DNA of 64,000 nucleotides, taken from a virus. The notes beneath the pieces were generated by a model. The model was not told the origin of the DNA. It made no database searches and worked only from the letters and a program-made list of their open reading frames with translations. The stretch is taken from the IMG/VR virus record IMGVR_UViG_3300025030_000038, positions 310,001-374,000 of that record. One strand, written 5' to 3'. The translations under genes and the position numbers were made by a program. How positions within the stretch are numbered: the first letter of the stretch is position 1; each line of letters begins with the position of its first letter. Positions 58,594 through 64,000 of this stretch are shown here, in pieces.

Positions 58594-59394
58594 ATGACTG
58601 ATAAATCTTTGATGGTTGGGATCAACAAGTACCCAGGCTGCCCTCTTAATGGGTGTGTCAACGATATCACAGACATGGCCCACTATCTGATGGACCATTG
58701 TACCATGCCGAGGGCCAACATTCGGCTCTTGGTGGATGGTCGGGCGACCAAGCAGGCAATTGTCGACAGGTTGCACTGGTTGGTGGACGGAGCCAAGCCA
58801 GGGGATAGGTTGTTCTTCCATTTTTCAGGGCATGGGGTGCAGGTCCCCACTCGTAACCCCGCGGGAGAAGTGGACAATTTGGATGAGGCAATTTGCCCTC
58901 AAAACTTCAACTGGTCTGATGACACGATGATTCGGGATAAGGAGTTCAATCAGATGTTCTCCAAAGTGCCAGTCGGGGTGAATTTTGTATGGGTTTCCGA
59001 TAGTTGTCACAGTGGAACGCTGGATCGCTCCTTCAGCAACTCCGTTCCCCGTTCGATGCCAATGCCTGAGGACATTAGCTGGGGGGTCCAGACGGCCAAG
59101 GAGGCGGGTATCACCCCACAGGGAATGGGTCTTGGGATGCCGGGAGTGCCCCTCAACGTGGCTCTGATCAGTGGGTGCAAGAGCAACCAGACATCGGCTG
59201 ATGCCTTCATCAATGGCCGATACAACGGGGCCTGTACGTACTACCTGTTGAAGGAACTGGTACGGAGTCCTGGAGCCCCGATGACACAGGTGGTGACAAA
59301 CCTGAATGTGGCCCTCAGGGCAGCCCATTACGAGCAGATGCCTCAATTGGAAGGCTCCTTGGCCCTCATGGGGAAGCCCTTCATGGCTCGGTGA
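58594..59394 (+). CDS. Caspase/metacaspase-like cysteine protease
   Basis: Protein of 266 aa with the complete clan CD plan. N-terminal MVGINKYPGC and LNGCVNDITDM are the metacaspase entry motif. FFHFSGHGVQV has catalytic His80, VWVSDSCHSGT has catalytic Cys138, and a later LISGCKSNQTSADA segment (192-205) corresponds to the S1-pocket loop. The C-terminus (YNGACTYYLLKEL) completes the fold. No signal peptide or fused domain, so it is presumably cytosolic. ATG 58594 was chosen because the upstream in-frame part lacks family similarity. It could mature phage proteins or cut host proteins; substrate unknown. Confidence 0.87.
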   Translation: MTDKSLMVGINKYPGCPLNGCVNDITDMAHYLMDHCTMPRANIRLLVDGRATKQAIVDRLHWLVDGAKPGDRLFFHFSGHGVQVPTRNPAGEVDNLDEAICPQNFNWSDDTMIRDKEFNQMFSKVPVGVNFVWVSDSCHSGTLDRSFSNSVPRSMPMPEDISWGVQTAKEAGITPQGMGLGMPGVPLNVALISGCKSNQTSADAFINGRYNGACTYYLLKELVRSPGAPMTQVVTNLNVALRAAHYEQMPQLEGSLALMGKPFMAR

Positions 59395-59417
59395 AGTAGT
59401 CATACCTTTACTGAAGT

Positions 59418-59864
59418 ATGAGCACAGGCCCCAAGAAAACCCCCACTCAAGAGTTGGAGAATATTGGTGGTCCTGTTCATCTGATTGCTTCTTACCAGAT
59501 GAAGTTGACTGCTCGTCTCTCAGCATTGCTGGAACGTCGAAGAGTTATCAAGGGGCATCTTGGGTCTACGGACATAGAGGCTGAATCGGAGATCGACCGA
59601 ATTTGCTCCTCCTTTGCCAATGATATTAGGGCGGACTTGAGACAGTTGATCCTGGAAGCCTATGGTTATCGTAGGTTTGTGAAGATGATGCCCTTCGATA
59701 CGTGGGAAGATATCCCTGAGATGGAAATTGTGCTAAAAGACACAATCCCTTATGGCATGACATATACCCCCACAGCAAATCCAGATCCCGAGATCAGGCC
59801 AGAAATCAAGTCAAAGGAAACAGCTTTTGACGACTTCAGTGATCTGTTTGATAAGAGGAAATGA
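59418..59864 (+). CDS. Small helical protein, unknown
   Basis: Protein of 148 aa. N-terminal helices (HLIASYQMKLTARLSALLER, IDRICSSFANDIRADLRQLI), then an acidic C-terminus (ETAFDDFSDLFDKRK). It could be an adaptor for a neighbouring protein. Its stop overlaps the next ATG (ATGA). Confidence 0.65.
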   Translation: MSTGPKKTPTQELENIGGPVHLIASYQMKLTARLSALLERRRVIKGHLGSTDIEAESEIDRICSSFANDIRADLRQLILEAYGYRRFVKMMPFDTWEDIPEMEIVLKDTIPYGMTYTPTANPDPEIRPEIKSKETAFDDFSDLFDKRK

Positions 59865-60121
59865 TGCCCCCCCGTGGATCCAACCCCCCGAAACTCACGA
59901 CCCCTCAGACGGAGCCTAGGCTTCCTCAGGGATACGAAGTTCGCTACCATGACCCGGATCTCCTGGCGGAGCGGGTGCGGGATGTAGGTTTGGTGTGGTT
60001 GGCGAGACATGAGGAGAACTCCACTTGCGAGTGGTTCTCTTGGGCCAAATCCCTTCCTTCCGCTACCATGCAGTGCCGCGGACATGACATCAATTGCCGG
60101 AAGAAGCGGGTTCCAGTTTAG
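59861..60121 (+). CDS. Small Cys/His-containing protein
   Basis: Protein of 86 aa, ATGA-coupled to the preceding gene. Contents: YEVRYHDPDLLAERVRDVGL, then TCEWFSWAKSLPSATMQCRG with HDINC, possibly a zinc site. No family recognised. Confidence 0.62.
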   Translation: MMPPRGSNPPKLTTPQTEPRLPQGYEVRYHDPDLLAERVRDVGLVWLARHEENSTCEWFSWAKSLPSATMQCRGHDINCRKKRVPV

Positions 60122-60198
60122 GACATTACCTGTCACTCCCTTTTGCCATTTGTGGTCTGGTGCCTCCTGGGTAGTGTAACCTAATCGAGGAAACACAA

Positions 60199-62670
60199 AT
60201 GGCACACGGCAGATCATCCAACAGCAATACGTCTAAGTTCGCACTTCACACATTTGCAGGTAAGCCCACCAAGTTCTTTCTGGTTAAGAGGGAGGATCTG
60301 GCCACTCAGGCGACGGTACCTGTCAAGAAGCCCTCTCATCACGTCTTGGTAGTAGACAGGAGCGGATCGATGCATGCGGATATGCCAGATATTCGCTCAA
60401 CAATAGAGAAGCTCCTCACGCTGACGGAGTTCAATGACCCATCTCTGCGGGTGTCCCTGATCACCTACTCCTCACAAGGGGATGTCAAGCTGCATTTCGC
60501 CAAGGTCACCGTTGCGGATGTGATGAAGACATCATCTCCGTATCTTGCGGAGATTCGAGCCATTCGGGCGACGGCAATGACCTGCATCTCACAGGGGCTG
60601 GCAATGGCTGAGACCCTTGTGGATGACAAGGAAATGACCTGTGTGACCCTTCACACGGACGGGTTTGCCAATGACTACTCCCCAACTTCGGAGAGCAAGG
60701 CAATCCAAGCAGTGGTGACTAAGCTAAAGACCCATGCCAATCTGTTTGCCAATACCATCGCCTATCGGGATTACTGTGACTTCGGGCTACTCAGCTCGAT
60801 CAGCAACGCCCTCTCCGGGGTGTGCATCCAGGCTAGAGACATTCGTCAGGTGTACTCAGCCATCTATGACACAACCAAGCTCCTTACGGGGTCTCTGTCC
60901 CCGGCCCTGGAGGTAGGGAAGGGGGATGCAGACTACGTGGCGTTTGTGTCTCGGTCGGCCCGCAAGCTCCTGGGGTCCAAGGATACCATGACCGTCCAGG
61001 GCCTAGCGGCAACGGATGACAAGGTGGCCTTCCGGTATTTCGAGATCTCAGAGGATGAGTATAAGGCCATTCCAGCACCTGTGGCAGGGGATACCAGTGT
61101 AGAGGTGGCTCCCATTTTTGCCTACTGCCGCACTCAGATTTCGGAGGGCAACCTCAATATCGCCAAGTATGCCATGGTGGCCACACGATGTGGGGAACTC
61201 CTTGCGTCCCATGCAAAGGCATTGGTTTCCTCGGATGTGGCAGCATTTGCTGCAGCGGTTGAGGGGGACCTGTTCGACCTGACCTCCTACAAACCCACGG
61301 AGACCTATGGTTTGACTTCCACTGGACCCTCCCTCCTCACGGTGTTCTCGGTGCTACAGAAGCACCACAGCTCGCTGTCCGTCAACGTCAAGAAGATGTC
61401 AGCAAGCTACAAGCGTCGTGGGATTAAGAAGATTCCAGGCACACGCCAGAAGGACGGGAGCATTCAGGTGCCCACAGTGGAGTCCCGACTTCGGGACCCA
61501 GATGGGTGGGCTTCGGTGGGTAAGTTTGAGCTCAATAGGAATACAGCCACGGCCAATATGCTCTTGGCCCAGCCAATTGATCTCTACAGTACGGGGACCA
61601 ATAACCGGATTGCCTCCGTCTCTGGTGTGAACTTGGACCTGACCAACTTCAATTCCTACACCCTAGTGGGAGATGGGCAGCTCAACCTGCCAGCCCTTCC
61701 GATGCGAACCACTGACAAGAGGTGCTTCAAGGACCTCAAGGATATTGGGCTTGTGTCAGGGGAGTACACCCCGGGAGCTGAGTTCGATTTGGACCTGTCC
61801 AAGCTGCCACTGGTGGACTACGACATGAACTACAACAGTGGGATTGACAAGGGCACTCTTCAGGATTTGGCAAAGATGACGGTTCTGTCCAAGATCCTGT
61901 CAGAACTGGTCAAGGGGGAGTCCACCTCCCTGACGACCCAACAGGTAGCAGAGCTTAAGGCCCACCACCTGTCTGCCTCCCTGAACTTCTCTCCGCCCAC
62001 GACCAATGAGTATTCAGATCTGGCCGATGCCATGGCAACTGGCAAGGTGGATACACGGCTGTCCTACAAGATCAATGTGGGGGTGCCAGAGTTGACATCG
62101 GTGTCCAAGCTCAAGTCAGGGAATGAGTACCTCCAGAGGCGGTTCACCCTGGGGGTTGCCGGAAAAGCAGTCGAGAAGGCGACTGTAGGGCAGCTTCTGA
62201 CCCCCAAAGCTAAGTGGGACATCAAGAAGCTTTCATCTAAGACTGTGTTGGATGCAGTGGATACTCTCTCCTATCCCATTTACGAGGGGGTCCTCGGGCT
62301 GGGGGGTGGTGCAGATGTCAAGACTGTCCTCAAGGTGGCCGGTGTCACTGACCCGGACACCTTCCTGAAGACTCTCCATGGGGGGGACAAGGATGCCATC
62401 GTGGCAGCAGCTACAGATGCCAACATCCAAGTCAACAAGGCCATCGAGGGTATCTATGATCGGGTTCGGCCACTGGCCTTCTACGTCGGGGCAACCGGGC
62501 TGGTTCCAGATTCCCTCAATGCCAAGTCCATGACGGCCGAGCAGTTCGCCACCGCCTACCCGAATGCCAAGCTCTCCAAGGACGAGACTGAAGAGGGTAC
62601 CTTCTTTGTCCTGCCTGATGGGGTGGTCATTACCGTCTACGTCAAGGGCGAAAATTTCACTCGAAACTAG
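60199..62670 (+). CDS. von Willebrand factor A domain protein
   Basis: Protein of 823 aa. Residues 45-230 are a vWA domain with an intact metal site: VVDRSGSM (Asp53, Ser55, Ser57), a Thr in IRATAMTCIS (125 or 128) and HTDGFAND (Asp154). The C-terminal 550 residues contain several helical and beta segments without a recognised domain (SASYKRRGIKKIPGTRQKDG, GEYTPGAEFDLDLSKLPLVD). vWA proteins recruit partners and often work with AAA+ ATPases, but none is seen next to it. GAGGAAACAC precedes the ATG. Likely a large cytosolic or virion protein; role unknown. Confidence 0.82.
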   Translation: MAHGRSSNSNTSKFALHTFAGKPTKFFLVKREDLATQATVPVKKPSHHVLVVDRSGSMHADMPDIRSTIEKLLTLTEFNDPSLRVSLITYSSQGDVKLHFAKVTVADVMKTSSPYLAEIRAIRATAMTCISQGLAMAETLVDDKEMTCVTLHTDGFANDYSPTSESKAIQAVVTKLKTHANLFANTIAYRDYCDFGLLSSISNALSGVCIQARDIRQVYSAIYDTTKLLTGSLSPALEVGKGDADYVAFVSRSARKLLGSKDTMTVQGLAATDDKVAFRYFEISEDEYKAIPAPVAGDTSVEVAPIFAYCRTQISEGNLNIAKYAMVATRCGELLASHAKALVSSDVAAFAAAVEGDLFDLTSYKPTETYGLTSTGPSLLTVFSVLQKHHSSLSVNVKKMSASYKRRGIKKIPGTRQKDGSIQVPTVESRLRDPDGWASVGKFELNRNTATANMLLAQPIDLYSTGTNNRIASVSGVNLDLTNFNSYTLVGDGQLNLPALPMRTTDKRCFKDLKDIGLVSGEYTPGAEFDLDLSKLPLVDYDMNYNSGIDKGTLQDLAKMTVLSKILSELVKGESTSLTTQQVAELKAHHLSASLNFSPPTTNEYSDLADAMATGKVDTRLSYKINVGVPELTSVSKLKSGNEYLQRRFTLGVAGKAVEKATVGQLLTPKAKWDIKKLSSKTVLDAVDTLSYPIYEGVLGLGGGADVKTVLKVAGVTDPDTFLKTLHGGDKDAIVAAATDANIQVNKAIEGIYDRVRPLAFYVGATGLVPDSLNAKSMTAEQFATAYPNAKLSKDETEEGTFFVLPDGVVITVYVKGENFTRN

Positions 62671-62707
62671 CCCAATCTCGGTATCCCACCTTTAAGCCAT
62701 ACCTCAT

Positions 62708-63226
62708 ATGGCCGACCCGGTTTCCCCCTCCATACCACGTATTGTTGAGGCGTTTCAACGCCAGCACAGACAGCGAGGTATGGCACGGACGCAAACTAAG
62801 CGAAACTACAGGAAGAATCGGGTTAAGAACCTTCAACGGTCCCGCAAGCGGTATCGCCGGATGAAGAATAATCCGATGTTCAAGCGGAAGCAAAAGCTTC
62901 GGCGCCTACATCCAGAGCGGTTCCATAGGATTATGGGGTCCTTGTCTGTTCAGATCCCATTCTGGTCCCACAACTGGGGGGATGGGGTTCTGACGGGTAT
63001 TGAGGGCCAGGAGGTAGTCTATTGCCTGCTGTCAGAGCCTGAGGAGGACCTGAGGGCTGACTATGAGGACTTCCTGAAAGATGTGTACTTCCTGGAGCCA
63101 CAGGATATTGAGACCTTCTTCGCCCTATTGGATGACGAGGCTGGGTTGGACATTTCCGAGCGGGTGGTTTCGGACATGATGTCGGAATTCAATGACCCTC
63201 CTATTAATATAGAGGGATGGGACTAA
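62708..63226 (+). CDS. Basic-region protein related to 18099 product
   Basis: Protein of 172 aa. Residues 15-75 are very Lys/Arg-rich (KRNYRKNRVKNLQRSRKRYR, FKRKQKLRRL). Residues 80-145 (IPFWSHNWGDGVLTGIEGQE, FLKDVYFLEPQDIETFF) parallel the central domain of the protein at 18099, which adds a C-terminal zinc motif that this one lacks. Probable nucleic-acid-binding protein. The TAA shares its last A with the next ATG. Confidence 0.74.
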   Translation: MADPVSPSIPRIVEAFQRQHRQRGMARTQTKRNYRKNRVKNLQRSRKRYRRMKNNPMFKRKQKLRRLHPERFHRIMGSLSVQIPFWSHNWGDGVLTGIEGQEVVYCLLSEPEEDLRADYEDFLKDVYFLEPQDIETFFALLDDEAGLDISERVVSDMMSEFNDPPINIEGWD

Positions 63227-63537
63227 TGGCACCTCCTGCAAACCAGTCGGTCAATTGGGTAGACCTCGGGTTCAAATTCCTGTCTATCCTGATTATCCCC
63301 ATTATGGCGATGGGTATCTCCGTGTACACGGATGTCTCGGTCCAGAAGGAACGAGTTGCCCAGGCCCAACACCGTCTGGACGAAAACCAACAACAGATTG
63401 AGGCCATCACGTCCAGGGTTAATCAGGTGGCGATCACAGCGACCGACACTAATGCCCAAATTCGGGAGCTTCGCACAATCCTGGAGTTCATTCGGGAGCG
63501 GATTGCGGCTGACACACGTTCTGGAGTACGTCAATGA
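63226..63537 (+). CDS. Membrane-anchored coiled-coil protein (spanin/holin-associated-like)
   Basis: Protein of 103 aa. ATG 63226 fits the upstream GAGGG and the TAATG overlap better than ATG 63217. One transmembrane helix (FKFLSILIIPIMAMGISVY, about res 15-33) is followed by a coiled coil (RVAQAQHRLDENQQQIEAIT). This topology is found in inner-membrane spanins and similar lysis-region proteins, but no lysis gene is visible here, so the role is open. Confidence 0.66.
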   Translation: MAPPANQSVNWVDLGFKFLSILIIPIMAMGISVYTDVSVQKERVAQAQHRLDENQQQIEAITSRVNQVAITATDTNAQIRELRTILEFIRERIAADTRSGVRQ

Positions 63538-63890
63538 CTTTCCATGGTAAAACAACATTGGGGATACTTTTTTCCCTGGGTGTGATCCTTTCAGTGGTTT
63601 CCGTGCCCATGTATGCCACTTCTCGAAGTGCAGATGCCTCCAGTCGGGTCCCACAAGTTCGTTCCGATGACGCAATGCGAGAGAATGTGGTGAGGCTAGA
63701 TCAGGTGACCCGGGATCAGAGGGGCCAAGTCGCTGGGCTCAGAGCAGAGATTTCTGATCTTTCCATTCGTATGCGGTGCTTCAGAGGCTCTTTTCGGGGT
63801 AAGGTGCTGGTAACCGCAAACGCGGTAACACCACCCGAGAGGAATGAAGCCGATGACGAATGCTACGGAACTGAACACAGAAGTTACTGA
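63534..63890 (+). CDS. Second small membrane-anchored coiled-coil protein
   Basis: Protein of 118 aa, overlapping the previous gene by 4 bases. N-terminal hydrophobic anchor or signal (TTLGILFSLGVILSVVSVPM), then a coiled-coil-like helix (ENVVRLDQVTRDQRGQVAGL) and a short Cys-containing tail. It may pair with the preceding membrane protein. No lipobox is seen, so an outer-membrane lipoprotein is not supported. Confidence 0.62.
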   Translation: MTFHGKTTLGILFSLGVILSVVSVPMYATSRSADASSRVPQVRSDDAMRENVVRLDQVTRDQRGQVAGLRAEISDLSIRMRCFRGSFRGKVLVTANAVTPPERNEADDECYGTEHRSY

Positions 63891-64000
63891 AACGCCCGTT
63901 GAGATAGAGATGAAGTTGAGCCCAGAGGAAGTTAGCTCGCTAGTTAACTTCCACAAGGAAGCCCAGGAACTGGTTTCCATAATTGGGCAAACAGAAGTTC
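63853..64000 (+). CDS. Start of an acidic protein (cut by window end)
   Basis: ATG 63853 lies about 10 bases after GAGAGG; an in-frame ATG at 63844 is closer to that site than usual. The 49 visible residues (MTNATELNTEVTETPVEIEM, LSPEEVSSLVNFHKEAQELV) are acidic and helical. It overlaps the previous gene by 38 bases in another frame. The family cannot be judged from this piece. Confidence 0.6.
   Translation, partial: MTNATELNTEVTETPVEIEMKLSPEEVSSLVNFHKEAQELVSIIGQTEV

Noticed and set aside
63226-63890. Assigning the two membrane proteins as a definite spanin pair
   Set aside because: The second has no visible lipobox and no endolysin or holin gene is nearby, so topology alone is insufficient.
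1-64000. tRNA genes, rRNA, CRISPR arrays, reverse transcriptase or diversity-generating repeats
   Set aside because: No cloverleaf-like segment, spaced direct repeats or RT motifs were seen when reading the gaps and frames; a dedicated tRNA scan could still find an unusual one.

Overview
The window looks like one continuous stretch of the genome of a large tailed dsDNA bacteriophage (Caudoviricetes, probably jumbo-sized), not of a cellular chromosome. Genes are tightly packed with many ATGA-type overlaps and run mostly on the plus strand. They include a prohead-protease-like protein, a Glu/Lys-rich scaffold-like protein, a major-capsid candidate, long LamG-type adhesins and other virion proteins, interspersed with free-standing homing endonucleases. 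No rRNA, tRNA, CRISPR array or host housekeeping operon was seen. TAA, TAG and TGA all behave as stops. Host and exact phage lineage cannot be read from the sequence.

Layout. 1-6.5 kb: 3' part of a type IB topoisomerase, two proteins sharing an N-terminal 'tag', a zinc-ribbon protein, a GIY-YIG nuclease, prohead protease and scaffold-like protein. 6.5-8.8 kb: terminator, structured leader, then a putative decoration protein and the major capsid candidate. 8.8-14.2 kb: apparent inserted cassette bounded by hairpin terminators, carrying a 1229-residue HTH/LAGLIDADG/DNA-methyltransferase/zinc-ribbon fusion plus small, partly frameshifted ORFs. 14.2-25.6 kb: virion-associated proteins, interrupted by a leftward, catalytically dead IS607-type recombinase and two small leftward genes. 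25.6-31.9 kb: tail or fibre proteins, a frameshifted gene with a 14-C tract, a GIY-YIG nuclease between paralogous virion genes, a TnpB C-terminal remnant with a strongly structured RNA candidate, and a decayed NUMOD3 nuclease. 31.9-46.7 kb: five adhesin genes built from shuffled LamG and adhesin modules, then a further virion protein. 46.7-52.1 kb: homing hotspot, where a virion protein gene is broken by a split intein with a nuclease gene between the halves and more nucleases on both sides. 52.7-55.4 kb: leftward operon with two tagged proteins, zinc proteins and a (p)ppGpp-hydrolase-like HD protein. 55.5-64 kb: rightward accessory genes including a 2H phosphoesterase fusion, a caspase-like protease, a vWA protein and two small membrane-anchored coiled-coil proteins.

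Themes. (1) Head assembly: protease, scaffold and capsid lie close together, and several otherwise unrelated proteins share short N-terminal or internal motifs that may direct them into the prohead. (2) Selfish elements: at least six homing nucleases or remnants, a split intein and two transposon remnants sit in or between virion genes. (3) Host-interface enzymes: caspase, vWA, 2H phosphoesterase and (p)ppGpp hydrolase candidates could act on host signalling or defence. The strongest candidate for an exciting system is the fractured virion gene at 48124-50498 (N-extein/short IntN, then a PD-(D/E)XK nuclease gene, then IntC/C-extein). The next are the nuclease-methyltransferase fusion and the TnpB/structured-RNA relic.
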